A stretch of DNA of 64,000 nucleotides from Astropecten irregularis (GCA_963971285.1 OZ020244.1:27032001-27096000), one strand, 5' to 3'; counted from the stretch's first letter, positions 36,940 to 49,886 are shown. Numbers and translations: made by a program. Notes: generated from the sequence alone by a model not told the origin.

Positions 36940-38917
36940 AATAAGCGGCGAGAAGATATTTATTGTGTTGAGATCTCGGTAGAGTTCATGGTATCATTGG
37001 GCAAGATAACTTGTTAAACTGACACTCATTATGTGACACCATGTCGTCACTCAGGTATTCATTATACATGCATCGGTTTGGAAAAAAGTAACTTGTTACA
37101 AATCTTCCAGTGCCGTTATCAGATAACAGTTTCAATCCACGAGAATTGTTTTACTGAGTCAATGAGAAGATGAAACCCGTTCCAGATCTCCTTCGTCGAA
37201 AAAATGAAAAGGAATTTCTCGACGTGTCGAAGAAAGCATTGTTTGTATTATGAATTAGCTTGATAAATATCATGCGTTTAGATCGGAACTAATTTATAAT
37301 GTTGTTTTATTCTTAACAATCCTGTACGGTACTTTATCTTTAAGGCCAACGTTTTGTCTTTTCGTTTTATTTCCGAGGCTTTTTAATGGAGTCATACACT
37401 GAATATCGTGGGAAAAGAGAGAAAAAGTACATGATGCGAACCGTTCGTCAGTTTTGACACGGGACTTCAGGTGCTGAGGCAGCTATCGCCCTAGAAGCTA
37501 GTAACCAGTGTTGTAGTCAAGTCCTCAAATCCGAGTACAGAGTACTCCGAGTACTTCAGTGTCCGAGTACTGGGCCGAGTCCGAGTACATTGTTGTCGAG
37601 TCCAAGTCCTAAGTATCGAGTCCGAGTACATTCAAGGTCGAGTACAGGGGGGAGACAGAGTACCAAAGTTAGAGTCCCGGGCCGAGTACATGCACAAAAC
37701 CAATGCGCAGTACCAAAAAATGCTGTTCATGGCAGTCGTGTTTAATACATCTCTTCTTTACACAACAAAGTCAGCAGGTAATTTTGGAAACAAAAACAAC
37801 TGCCCTTTATTCTAAAGCATATAATAAATATTTCATACTGAACACACTGATACAACAAGCCTGAATGTTACTCTCTGGACTTAACAAAATAGTCAAAATG
37901 CATTGTATTGTGCTTTTTATCAAAGTTACAGGGTATAAAGATGGCGATGGTACAAATGTAATGGTAAAACCTTTTCTGCTGAAAATCTTGTTTTTAAAAA
38001 GGAAAGAAAAAAATAATAAATCACAAGCCAAAAACACTTTGGATTTTAGGGTGAGATCAAAACTCCTATGTTTTCTAAAAACAAAAGTGGGCACTGTAAG
38101 GGACTGGATATTTATAAGGGACTGGATTATCTTCCTTGATATTTTTGCTCATAAATCTGTACTTCCTTGACAAAAACAAAGTATATGGAGTAAACACAAT
38201 TATGTACCGATTGAGAATGTATCATGGACTGTACATGTATATATAGCGCATCGTTTTGACCCAACCATATATAATTGGGCATTGGGTCTGACATCCCAAT
38301 TCGGGCCATGCTAATCACTAACTCCACTACATGTATCTCCGCGCTCCTTGCACGTGCAATCACGCATACCGTACCCAGGGCAAGGGAGGCCTTCTACACG
38401 TTTTAATTATGGATATCATGCTACCGCGCTTACGATATGTTCGAGGTTGAGCAATGTCATCGAAGAAAAGGTGAATTTATTCGATTTTTTTTTATCGGAA
38501 ATTCATTGTCGAGTACTGGGATTGAGTACCGAGTACTTAACGTCGAGTCCGTCCAAAATTCAAGTACATCAGATCGAGTACGGGCCAAGTACATTTTTTT
38601 CTCGAGTACTTTTAATCGAGTACGGGCCAAGTACTTTGGTGGACTCGAGTTGTACTCGAGTACGAGTACGAGTACTACAACACTGCTAGTAACCTCGTTG
38701 ATTTTATCAAGAAGAAAGGATGGCAAGCCGTTCGACATCTCTGACCATCTTGTCCTCTGCTTTATGAATGTGACTTTCTCTATCTTTTTCTCTACCTTCT
38801 ATGAGGAAGGTGACAAAGAATACGCCAAATTTATGGATGTCATGGCGAACTGGGGTATGGCGCTCTTCTTCGAACTATTATCTGTGGAGCCGTTATTGAC
38901 CCTGATTGACAAGTTTG
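36940..38917 (+). pseudogene. Inverted, truncated P450 copy interrupted by a hAT-type element
   Basis: Plus-strand copy of intron 2 and the first part of exon 3 of the cluster's P450s, closest to gene F. Intron 2 homology starts near 36940. Exon-like sequence runs 37378-37505 and resumes 38694-38917, then similarity stops inside exon 3. It has a TGA at 37455-37457 where paralogues have Gly (FGYG), a one-base insertion in the Lys run near 38713, and an inserted element at 37506-38685. Presence of intron sequence shows a genomic duplication, not a retrocopy. It has no exons 1, 2 or 4 nearby and cannot make a P450. Confidence 0.88.
37506..38685. mobile_element. Non-autonomous hAT-type element with 8-bp target duplication
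   Basis: Starts CAGTGTTGTAGTCAAGTCC and ends GAGTACTACAACACTG; the outer 13 bases are inverted repeats. It is flanked by perfect copies of CTAGTAAC (37498-37505 and 38686-38693). Eight-bp duplications and CAGTG ends are hallmarks of the hAT superfamily. Both subterminal zones are dense in GAGTAC/GTACTC words. No transposase is recognisable in 1180 bp. It contains a decayed TTAA-type MITE copy (about 37900-38175), so it is itself a composite. Confidence 0.85.
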
Positions 38918-41900
38918 AACACCTGCAGGGACTTTATATTGTTTTGTGGATCGTGGTGATCCGTGCAGGTATAATCATCCTACTTTGAAGTTTGTGATTT
39001 ATTTTGTTTACGAGCCCGAACTCGGGGCATAGAGAAGGCATAGAGAAGAAATCTTAGTTCCACGAAAGCAAAACCCGGACAGCATGTTTATTAACTTCGA
39101 AATCTATATAAAACAAAAATAAAAGAAAAGTAAAAAATTCAAACGTTAACAAACTTGAAACCCAAAAGTTCATTTAATGACTAAGAAATCGCTTTAGCAT
39201 TTCTAAACCAGGCAATGGAAGACTAAGCTAAGGGCCCGTGGATGTACATCTGAACCAATTGTCTTTAACAACTCGACCCATAAACAAGTCTATAGTCTAG
39301 TTAACACTACTAACACCAAAACACAATAATCGGGAATTGTAATAAAGTGTTCTACAATCTAGAATAAAGTACTGTTGAAAGGAATACAAAAACAAAGAAA
39401 ATATTGACTAAATGTAGGTTATAGTGAAATTATTATTAAAAAAAATGGAGAAAACATTATCACATGAAACTGCAGCTCATTGAGCTCAACCAATTTGAAA
39501 GTGAATATCTAATGAATAATCTAGTGAATATTTGTATATGTCACAATTCATAGACTAAACCAAGTCACTTCACAGTTTATGTACATTAAGCCTTCACACA
39601 GACAATAACAATCAAGGTAACACTCACTGTATCAAACAAGTTGTCAGTGCAAGTTCTAGGTTACAATAGGCAGTAAGACGTAATCAAATACGCTGTTAAA
39701 AAGAGGGTGGGGATGGTGGAGTAGGTATAGCCATGTGTATAGTCAGGAAGAGATGGGGACTGACCATGGGGTATAGGCAAGATCAGGCAAGGTGGACAAC
39801 GACTAAGGCATGGAAAAGATTGGGGCTGGGGAACAGGGATAAGAAAGGTAATTATGAGGGGCATGAAGAGAGGATTCGGGAAGATCTAAAGGTGTGCAAA
39901 ATTGCACCTGTAGATGAATGAAAATGAAACAAAAATCAACCATGTTAATAATTTCATTCCTGGATGTTTTGGCCATGAGGTTGAATGGTCTCTGCGGTGG
40001 CCAAGTGATTCAAAACGGAGACCCACTGTGTTGTCAACTTTCTGAGTTTTGTCTGTGGACCAGTGACCATAGAATCGTTTCTTAGAATTGTTCTTGTTCC
40101 CCACATAATATTATACACTGCAAGAAAGAAATTAGATGTATGTCAGGTAATATTCCCTTTATATGGTGGAGCCATTGCCCGTGAAAGAATCAGATTCATG
40201 GGTGTAGTCCTCAGTGGCGTCGCCAAGGGGGGGGGGGGGGGGCAGGGGGGGCACGTGCCCCCCCCCCCCCCCCCCTGGAAAACCTTGTGCCCCCCCGCGT
40301 GCCCCCCCCCCCCCCCCCATTTGAGATTTGGGTTGGTGAAAAAAATATAATATATATTGTAATGGTGCCCCCCTAACAATTGCTAGTGCCCCCCTTGTGC
40401 CCCCCCAGACTCAAAAGTCTGGTGACGCCACTGGTAGTCCTAGCAGACCACATATCTCACAATGCACCTAAAAGTGCCATGCGAGATAGGGGAAGAAATA
40501 TTAATGAGTGGGAACACAACCGACCCTGACAATTAAGTCTCGGAGGTTCATTGGTGATTCTGCGTAATGGGGGAGAGGGATGGAGACTTAATTATTTTGT
40601 TATCAGTACGCTTATTATCAACGTATCAACATTATACGGGCTGTCTGAGAACTGCAGATCTGGAAAGAGCACGAGTTCCCTCGATGGCACTCCGCGCCAT
40701 GCGAGAGCTGATAATTATGTTGTCGCTAGTAACCAAATGTTTCCTAAGTTTCTGAGCAGGCCTGGAGATATCTGACTAATTAGCTCTTAACAAAAAAAAA
40801 TGACCGAAAAATGGCGGGAAAAATAAGTAAGCCATTTCAAACTTAGGTATTAAGGTATTAAGTATTCTGAATCTCAGTCGACACTAATGCTAATCAATTA
40901 AACTTTAACTTACATGTACTACCGTTATATAATACACTAAACTAACCATTAATAATACAGTTCAAAAGCAAAGAACCACTCTCTTCAATTAATTGTCCGT
41001 TTGCGCTCCAAGTTATTAAAATTATAGTCCTCAATCATGTAATCACAATCATAACAAAAATTGCTGGATGCTCAAACAAGACACACGAGAAACTTACTAT
41101 AAATTCAGCCATGAAGTTGGGAACTATATATCAAATATTGATTAACTAAAACTCAATAAAACAAATATCAAACCATTACATAACCTAAAACATGGAGTAT
41201 TAAGTAAAAAAGTAAAACAGGACAATGAAGCAAAATATTACCCAGCTGCCACTGATGGAAAGTAAAATGAAGAGAGCTGTGTTGATGAGGTGTTAACTCT
41301 TTAGTGGTATAAAAGCTAACTATAAAACAGTCACTGTTTATTGCTATGAAAGGATGTGGGTTACCAGGCACTGGCACGTCACTGACTAAGAAAATATAAA
41401 GAGCATATGTAAAATAGTGCTACCTTTGGGTATTATTGGGTATTTAATTGGATATTGGGTATTTGTAGGTCGGTTGTTTTGTTTAATTATTGGTTTGCTG
41501 AGGTGTGGTGGTGTTTGTTTATTTGTTTGTTTGTTTATATATTTTTTGTAAATTTTGTAAACGAATAATGAATTTTTAAAAAAAGAAGTAATTTTTCATG
41601 TTGCCTGAAACTGGGAGATCTCCCTGTTGCTTGTACTTAACAATTGTGCACTCTTTAAAGAAGAGTAAAGTCGCATGACTTAATGGCATATTAAGGATTA
41701 TACACTGATTTGGAATAGGAATAGCATACAATTCCAAGCTAAGCGATCAATACATGTATAGCCCTATCAACTAAACAACGAATAAAACAACTTCACAGCG
41801 ACGTGCAACCCGATATCAATATTCATTTCTATACCATTGTGTAGAATACACATCTACAACTACGTATAGGATGGAATATCTGCCTAAGTCCTATTATCTA

Positions 41901-42024
41901 ATTCTTATCAAAGAAAATATTAAACAGAAGAAAAACCTCGTAGGGCTCCAATGCGAGTACATAATACGAACTAACACGCAGAAAAGTCTCTTTGTCCAAG
42001 GGAAGGGGCTTAGCTTACCAACAG
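38918..42024. other. Repeated 3' flank of P450 D
   Basis: No gene. From about 39080 to the gene D stop it matches the flank of gene E (47950-49886) in patches, for example around GTTTATTAACTTC, GGAGCCATTGCC and ACTTAAAAGTGCCATGC-like blocks. Flanks of C and F match in part. It contains the hAT-type insertion at 40212-40433. The remainder shows only A/T-rich simple sequence. Confidence 0.55.
40212..40433. mobile_element. 222-bp hAT-type MITE with perfect 8-bp target duplication
   Basis: Ends CAGTGGCGTCGCCAAGG and CTGGTGACGCCACTG are inverted repeats. The flanking direct repeat is GTAGTCCT (40204-40211 and 40434-40441). The interior is long G and C runs plus CAAATG-like text. It interrupts the repeated P450 3' flank; the homologous flank of gene E is uninterrupted here, so insertion came after duplication. 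Homopolymer lengths may be unreliable. Confidence 0.85.
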
Positions 42025-44827
42025 TTACTCCCTGGGTTCCGCTTGCAGTCGAAATTTTGGAGGGTACAAGTAGAGCCATTCTGACTCCAACTTGGGTTTA
42101 GGGTCACCGTCTGGGAGCTTGAACTTGTACTTCTGGATCAGGGTAACGTAGAAGAGGAAGAACTCCTTTTGAGTCTGTTGCTCACCAACGCAACTTCTGC
42201 GTCCTGTAGAAAATAATTGTGATTTTAACTGAGATAATGCTATATACAACATTTTCATAATCTTATTAGCATAATTTTACAAATAAAGAAGAAGACATGA
42301 ATACCCACCAATCGAGTAAGGCATAAAGCTCTCGGGACGTACGATGCGACCCTGCTCGTTGATGAATCTCTCAGGCTTGAAGCTTTCGGGGTCATCCCAG
42401 AGATCAGGATCAAAGTGGGCGGCGGAGATGTTCGGGATGACCGTTGTACCTTTAGGAATCCTGTACCCGAATATCTCGGCATCCTGTGCAGTACAATGCT
42501 GAGCCAAAAGCAAGAAGAGTGTGTCCATGCGAAGAGATTCCAGAACGACGCCCTCTGTGTACGGCATCTTCTCTTTGTCCTGTAACTTTGGTGGCCGGTC
42601 TCCGATGACCTCTTGGATCTCGTCGAAGACTTTCTGCTGCACCTCTGGATGAAGCACAGTGGCCAACATCATGAAGAGGAATATACCGATAGCGGCGTCT
42701 CCTTGATCGGGAAGGAGCATGAAGATCATCCACAACATCTTGTCCTCGTTGAAATCCCTCAAGTCGCTGTTAGAGTCGTTTTTACCAATTTCGATCAAGC
42801 ATGCGTCTACAATATCACGGGGGTGGTCGGGATCCAGGGTGGCCCTGTGCTCGTCTATGTGCTTTTGGGCAAATGTCATAAGTTCCGCTGTGCTCTTTTT
42901 AGCGACCCGCAAACTGGAGCTGAGATTAAACTTGTCAAAAAGAGGCAAGAACGGTTCCATAGCGAACAGTTCGAGGGCCGCCATACCCCACTTCGTCAGG
43001 AAATCTAAAAAGTTGGTGTATTCTTTGTCACCTTCCTCATAGGTGGTAGACAAGATCATAGAAAAACTCACATTCATAAAGCAGAGGACAAGATGTTCAG
43101 AGATGTCGAACGGCTTGCCGTCCTTCTTCTTGATGATATCAACGAGGTTACTGACTTCTTGTGCGATAGCTGCCTCAGCACCATAAGTACCGTATCCAAA
43201 CTGACGGAGGGTTCGCATCATGTAATTCTTCTGTCTTTTCCAAGATTCAGTGTTTGACTCCAAGAAAACGCCTGAAATAAAACGACATGACAAACGTTGA
43301 ACTTAAAGGTAAAATATACTGTTGCTTTTTAAATTCCTCCTACGCATCGACTTTATTCATACTACAAGAAAAATATTGGAGTATATTATTTGCTTTTGAT
43401 TTTTTCGATAAAGGACATCTAGAACGATTTTACCTTCTCATCGACGCAGTAAAAAAATTCTCGTGGATTAAAACAAATTCAGACAAAATAACGCCACTGA
43501 ATGATTTTTACAATTAGTTTGATTCTGATTGTTCAAAAGGATGCATGTAATGATTAGCTCAACTTGGAGTCACATCGGCCTAATTATTAGTGTCAGCTTA
43601 ACAGGTTGTCTTGCATGATACCATCAACTCCCCGAGATCCCATCATAATGGAATATGGAATATATCCGCCGCTTTGAGGTATGTGGGTGGGTGGGTTTGT
43701 TAATTTTCCGCCCACTGTATTTTATATAATAAGTCGGGTTTCGTCATAATTGATAATTATTGAAAAAAATGAATCCTTCGTTATTATTGTGTATACGACT
43801 AAGTTTACATTTACCAACAGGTCTTGAATGTTGAGTGACATACACAAAAGGCCATGACTCTGGGCGGTCTGAGAAGGCAACATGCTGCTTCACGAATGCT
43901 TCCTTTATGGAGTTAGTGCTGTTTAGAATCAGCAGTTTCCTGCAAGGGGGAGAAGAGCTGTTTATTTCAATCTTTGAAACTTTTGAGCACATTTTAGTAT
44001 TCCAATATTAAATGGAAGTCAACACAAGGCCAGCAGCGCTATGAATATTAAAATAAAACACCCTTTCTTAAATCAAAATAAAATGTTTCCATTTCAGCAT
44101 GCATATCAATAATACGAATCAAATTTTATTATGTTGTGCAATTTTATGTCGTGTGTTTTCTAACAATAATTACCGGGCACTTGTCGAGAAAACAGCCCCT
44201 TGGTGGTGTATTTGCGAATGTATTTACACTGCTCATAGTCATACAACTACTGACCTGACCTCGGATGGTCGTGAATGCTGCTCACAAAAAAGTGAGAGTG
44301 GGGGCGACGTTGACTCCCCGTCGACTCACGAGGACGCTAAACGAACCCAGACAGCTGTGTGTAAGTACCATGCATAATTAACCTACAAAACAGTGCGTGG
44401 ACACACCGCGGTGTGTGCGTGGTTCGAATTCCGCTGCAGTCAATGTTTCTTTGTTCATTTTTCAAAATATGAAATAATTATAATAGTCCCACGAGATGCG
44501 TATCGTTTATAGTCCCCATCAGCCTGTAAATGCTGTCACTTACTTTCCGAAGAACCCAGTCAGAGTGAACACATCAGGGTGGTACTGCTTTCCCATTCTG
44601 GTAATTTTTGCATTTGTCTGTCCCGGCGAGCCTGGTTTGTACATCGGGAAATTACCGATCAGAGGCCATCCCCTCGGCCCAGGAGGAAAGCTGTATTTCA
44701 GCCGGTACGCGATCCACCTGTACACTACCACCGTCACTAGGAAAACCACGCACAACAGGAGAATGCTGGACAGATTTAAGTCCATCATACTCGCCAAAAG
44801 TGAGACAATTTTATCGGTGAACGCCAT
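42025..44827 (-). CDS. Cytochrome P450 gene D, complete
   Basis: Exon 1 44544-44827 (ATG at 44827), exon 2 43815-43939, exon 3 42309-43271, exon 4 42025-42203 (TAA 42025-42027); phases 2, 1, 1; 516 residues. It has one extra residue in the anchor segment (SMMDLN versus SMDLN). Landmarks: hinge FPPGPRGWPLIGN, C-helix WKRQKNYMMRTLRQFGYG, I-helix DQGDAAIG (Ala replaces the expected Thr), K-helix ESLR, PERF, haem loop YSIGRRSCVGE with Cys462. All splice sites are consensus. Exon 3 is very similar to C, E and F in its second half and differs most around the F-G helices. It is an ER P450 of unknown substrate in the C-F subgroup. Confidence 0.92.
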
Positions 44828-44952
44828 GATGAAGGTCACAGTGCGACTGAGCAGTTATGCATTGGGCCTATACATGCTATAATAATAATATTCCCCTGCA
44901 TGCGTGATAAGGTGTTTAATATAGGGGAAAGACTGACCTTGTGCGCTGGCGC

Positions 44953-45308
44953 TTAAAGGTAGTATCATACTTTGGTAAGATACCAAAACAGAAATGTTCA
45001 CAGATTTACGTATTACTTTCAGGGTATGAAGATGATGCTAGTATAGAAACCTACCGTAACAAATTTTCCGCCTGAAATGATGTATTTATCCAGAAATGAG
45101 TAACGACCGAAAATCTTTTTAATCTTTTAAAAGATCAAAAAGAGAAAAGACTTAAGAAATACTGTAGCTGTTTTTCACTGTTTTCTAAAAAAGGTGGGCA
45201 CCGTATGGGACTGAAATTTTCACAGATGACTGTTACTGTATCTGTCTTGATATTTTTGCCCATGAATCCGTATTTCTTTGATAAAAACCAAAGTGTGATA
45301 CCTTTAAA
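44953..45308. mobile_element. TTAA-type MITE, nearly complete
   Basis: Ends TTAAAGGTAGTATCATACTT and AACCAAAGTGTGATACC plus TTTAAA, central palindrome near GATCTTTTAAAAGATC. It lies upstream of P450 D. This is one of the best-preserved copies in the window. Confidence 0.7.
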
Positions 45309-45559
45309 GGCCTCTGCAATAGGAATGTTATGGCTTGACTGTGCCAAAAAGCAAATGTTTTATGGGATCACTTCCTCCCACTAGCTGTTTCAGGGTTAAC
45401 AACAGGTTTTTGCTTTGCATGCTAAATAGAATTTCCATATTTATGAGCAAGACTGTGATTATCTGGGTAACTGAGAGCAGTAACCAAATTGATTTGTGCA
45501 CGAAAAGTCGGGTTTGTTTTTTCTGACAGACATTTTCTTCCTCAGTGGGTTTTATTGTG

Positions 45560-45850
45560 CCGAATATGGTCCTTTCACTCAACTAGTGGTTTATTTTTTT
45601 TTTGCCAAACCATATTTCTGTGGGGCATCTTCGCCCCTTCATGTTTTATGTTCTTCTTTTTTTCTTTTTTCATTATACTTTTGCTGTTGGTTCCCCACAT
45701 GAGCATGCACGAAAATCCCCCCTTTTTCAAAGCCATTCAAATGAAAACCAATTGAAACCAAAATAAGACTTGCCATTCATGATCAGTATATTCTTTGTAC
45801 GAATGCAATAATATAGCCGGACTGAATAAGGCACCGCATGAACCCTTTAA
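45560..45850. repeat. Dispersed repeat, partner of 15361-15668
   Basis: Inverted relative to the copy in the receptor gene's intron 1. It runs from TTTCACTCAACTAGTGG through GGTTCCCCACATGAG and AATAAGACTTGCCATTC to GAACCCTTTAA. Non-coding. Confidence 0.5.
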
Positions 45851-46125
45851 ATAATATAAGTAACCTGGGGAATTCATTAAGTTAGAGGCCTACTGAAAGT
45901 GCGAAATATTGTGTAGTATAAGGTCGGTAGGGAAGCATTGTCATGTAAAATATATAGGCGCGCGGCCGGGATTAGGGTCCGGCTTGGGCGGACTCATGCA
46001 AGATGGCTGCATGAACAAACATTATAATTATAACTGGTAATAAATACTATATTAGAGGATAGTAAATGTTTTTGGTTTTTTTGCTTTTTACGTGTATTAT
46101 TAATTGAAAGGTGAACTAAACGGTT

Positions 46126-46290
46126 GACTGGAGCGGGATTCGAACCAGCAACCTCCTGAATACCGTACAGGCGCTCTACCAACTGAGCTATCCAGCCCTA
46201 CGTTGATGGTGTTCCTGATAATTATTGTCTTTGTTCGTTTGGTAGTCAGAAGCCATGAAGCCACGCACATAGTGCTATATCGCAGGGATA
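46126..46290 (-). mobile_element. tRNA-derived SINE (tRNA-Thr-like head)
   Basis: Minus-strand 46197-46126 folds as a 72-nt cloverleaf: acceptor GGCTGGA/TCCAGTC, D arm GCTC/GAGC, T arm with GGTTCGAATCC. A functional tRNA is unlikely: position 33 is C instead of U, pair 31-39 is U-U, and the T stem has a mismatch. A leader shared with 18444-18524 (GGCTTCATGGCTTCTGACT-like) precedes it, which shows that it is a repeated element. Confidence 0.65.
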
Positions 46291-46379
46291 ATTTTACCGA
46301 TACTCGCAACATTTCTGCTACCTGAGAAACAGTACATGGAGGATCACTCAAAAAGGATACGGCTTTTTAATTAGTATGT

Positions 46380-47439
46380 AATATTAATGTAATATTCAAT
46401 TAATATTATATTATTAATTGTCCGTCTAGTGTCTTATTTTGTTATAACTGTAGTAGGCCTACCTTTATTTTAAAGATGAAATGATTAAATAGCATTTTAT
46501 ATTCTTTAACTTTCGAATGAGATTCAGAATCATTAATACATTATGCTCTAAGTTTTGAAAATGGCTTAGAAATGGTTTGAAATGGCTTAGTGATTTTTCC
46601 CACCATTGTGTCAGCTCGGTGTAATTTAGACGTTTCTTCCGGTCAAGTTATTTTAAAAGTTAGACTTGATTCAGTCTTACTACCTATAGTAACCTTGACC
46701 TTGCACTGACCACACTTTGGTACAGTGTAACCTTGATTATGGTAGCAGCAGGCCTACTTTTGTTCCTTCAATATTTTTCACCTCTACTAGTAAGTCTGTA
46801 CCGATGACAAGAGTAATCTTGTAGAGTAGCTCGATCTATAATCCCACACTGACCGAGTATACGGGCAATTTTCTACATGGGTTAGGCCTACTTTTTACTT
46901 CTTTGGAAAGGTTTTTAAAGGACGTTTTGGAGTGTAATTACAACCATGTTTGTTCCCTTAAAAATCATCAATCGTTTATCATCAATCGTTTATTGAGTTA
47001 TATCATCACAATGATAGAGCGTGATCTCTATTACATGATGAAATATATACAAATACGCTGTAAATGCTGCACTACCATTTACTGCAGCAATATAGGCCCT
47101 AGGCGTTATCAAAATAATGTTGAAAAATTTACTTTGTACAAATTTTGTCGGCTCTTCTCGATTTTGTTTTAAAAAAGGTCAAAAAAGATGCTAAAACAAT
47201 TTACCTACAATGGACAGTTTTGAGTGTAACCACACATCCGATTTGTCTTTTTCCGTAACCGACGTGCTACCCAAAAAACAACATATAGGGCCAGATTTTA
47301 AGCCAATATCAAGTCTCAAATCTCCACAAAAGGCTAAGGCACTGAACCCCAGGTTGTCATAACCCATCATAATAACATAATATATTAATTGCATGATCCC
47401 CATGTAATGGCCTGATATTATCAGTTTCCAAGACTTGTG
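46380..47439. other. Unannotated spacer
   Basis: About 1 kb of AT-rich DNA between the SINE and the LINE fragment. I see no gene, RNA or clear repeat structure in it. Confidence 0.5.
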
Positions 47440-47745
47440 GGAGCTTGCTCATACCCATTGAGGCGGAGCTCTTGCAGAGACGATGGAGGTGGTTGGCCAT
47501 ACCCTACAAAAACCAATGCCTAATATAACTAGACAGACATTGGCTTGGAATCCTCAAGGGAAAAGGAAGAGGGGGAAGGTCTCGAAACTCATGGCGCAGA
47601 GACATGGAGGCAGATGCTAAAAGGATGGTCCGCACATGGAAAGATCTGGAGACGCTGGCTCAGGACCGCTCTGCCTGGAGGAACTTTGTTGACGGCCTAT
47701 GTCCCGGGAGGGATGATAGGCGTAAGTATAAGTAAGTAAGTATCC
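47440..47745 (+). mobile_element. 3' end of a non-LTR retrotransposon (LINE), frameshifted
   Basis: Reads as the C-terminal end of a LINE reverse-transcriptase polyprotein: a RRWRWL segment, then LAWNPQGKRKRG, SWRRDMEADAK and WKDLETLAQDRSAWRNFVDG. The LINE-type GH(V/T)LR-like Gly-His step is broken by a base loss (GGCCAT region near 47494), and the frame shifts again near 47550. It ends in the short tandem tail TAAGTATAAGTAAGTAAGTA, a retroposition signature. It is 5'-truncated, so no RT core remains. Confidence 0.65.
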
Positions 47746-47949
47746 CCATCAATGCATTTGAAAAAGATTGATTTGGAAGTTTTTAGTGTGGTGCACCCAT
47801 TAAGACGTACCATTGGTGACATATGCATTCTGGAATTCTTAAAGAAGTTAGAGCACTGTGAAGACATCGGCGCCTGTCTATAGGCCTATGTATTATCCAC
47901 GTGATACCAATTCACTACACCTTCGTCATTTTAAGATATATACACGTGC

Positions 47950-49886
47950 ATTTGCGTGTTTATTAACTTCCAAACAATTATAAAATAAAAGAAATACAAA
48001 CTTTTCAAACTAACACAAAATTCAAAACGTAAAGAAATATTAAACCAAAACCAACACATCAAAAAATGGATATCTCAAATGGGCAGCAGACAAGACCTGT
48101 GAATCAACAAAAGAAATAAAAAGCTAACTGAAATAAGTTTAAGTAATAATAATAATAGTGATCATGAATAAGTCGACAAGAAATCAGTTTAAACCTTTCT
48201 GAACCAAATATCTTTAACTACTCAATGCTTACACAAGTCTATAACCGTTAAGAAGTACCAATTACAAGTACTGTCTCGAAAGTAATTCAAAACAAACAAA
48301 GCCATGACTAAATATCCATATTGGTTATAAAAAAACACGCGTCAGCGATCGCACATTGGATCCCCATACTCTCCGGTGAGCACTAATCACAGAGCCCTTT
48401 CACACAACTGATCCTCCACAGGACAGGATTCTCAACAATTAATGACCTCACATCCCTCATTTCAATATTGTCTCCTAAACGAAAATTACACGATGTTTTC
48501 GCAAACCGATACACAAGCTGTCAGAAATTGTGTGGTTGAAGGAATTGAAGTGGAGACTCACAGGGATGTCAATAAAATAATGTAGTGCACGGTAATATAC
48601 CATTTGGTCTTATGGGTGGAGCCATTGCCTGTGAAAGAATCAAATTCCTGGATGTAGTCCAGGCAAACCACACATCTCGAACTACACTTAAAAGTGCCAT
48701 GCTAGATATAGGAAGAAACATTATTGGTGGGTGGGACACTCAAGTCTCGGAGGCTGGGGGACGTCTATGGGCCAATATGGGGTTTTATGGGATGGCCCGC
48801 AGGAGACGGTCCGTGGTGTGGAGAATGTGTTGGCTATCAATGGAGATTCTGTGTAACGGGAAGGGTGGAAACTTAATTTGTTATTATAAGTGCGTTAAAA
48901 TCAACGTTATGCGGGCTTTCTCCTTGAGAACTTCCAATCTGGGAAGAGCGCGAATTATCTTGATTGCACTCTTGAGAGCTGTGGCCTCTATCATGCCTCT
49001 AGCAACCAACGGTTTCTTCAGTTCCTGTACATGTTTGGATAAATCCGACTAATGACCGGAAGAAATGTAGTTTTTAAAAGTTACCCTTTAAAGGTTACTC
49101 TTGGCTAACACAATGGAGGGAAAAATAAACTTAAGGCAAATCGTGGAGCATAAGGTATTAAGGATTATGAATCTCAGTCGAAACTTAAAGATTATTAAAG
49201 ACTAATCAATAAATCACCAAAACTGCAGAAAAGATGCTGGCTACTCAAAGCGCGTATTCAAACCGAAAGATTATAAATTCATCCATGAAGTTAGGACCCT
49301 AAGCATAATTCAACAAAAAAAAAACAATCCACGTATAACTATTCACTTTTGCTCTATAGAAATAAAAAAAAATATCAGTCCATTTGTTATAATCAACTTA
49401 GTACCCCTACGTCGCAGTGAGGCTCATCTTATGCTGTGTTTTTGTACAAACTATGAAGAAGAGTAAAGCCACGTGGCTAGTTAATATTCGGTCCTACTGA
49501 TATATAGATTTGAAACTAGGCTAGGATACAATTTCAAACTAAGCGATCAATATACATTGATACGTTACCCTTAAAACTAGTCGCGATTAAAGACGTTTCT
49601 CAGTCGATAGTTGTTCACGGTTTGGGTACGAAATGAGTGGAGACTGTCATACCATGAACGCTGTCGCTTCAATGAAGTCTTAACGGAGACTATCGTTTAA
49701 GGCACGGATTTATTTTCACCGTCAGCAGTATAACTCACCACTAATAAAGAAAAAGGTAATTTTAGCAGAGAGTGCTGAAGAAAGTGGTAGACAGAAGAAA
49801 CGCCTTATAGGGCTTGAATGTGAGTACGAATTACGAAAAACACAGGGAAAATCTCTTCGTCCAAGGGAAGGGGCTTAGCTGACCAG
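47950..49886. other. Repeated 3' flank of P450 E
   Basis: Patches match the D flank (39080-42024), C flank (31130-31728) and F flank (55190-56656), including GTAGTCCAGGCA and GAGAGCTGTGGCC. A 155-codon reading frame at 48585-49052 has no recognisable motif and its homologues in the other flanks are not open, so I treat it as non-coding. Confidence 0.55.

Noticed and set aside
38437-38988. 183-codon open frame
   Set aside because: It fuses the right end of the hAT element to a frameshifted P450 pseudogene fragment. The P450-like part has no valid start or downstream exons.
46126-46197. Functional tRNA-Thr (GGT) gene
   Set aside because: C at position 33, a U-U pair at 31-39 and a T-stem mismatch, plus a repeated leader, indicate a SINE head.
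48585-49052. 155-codon open frame in the P450 E flank
   Set aside because: The homologous flanks of C and D are not open in this frame and no domain is recognisable.
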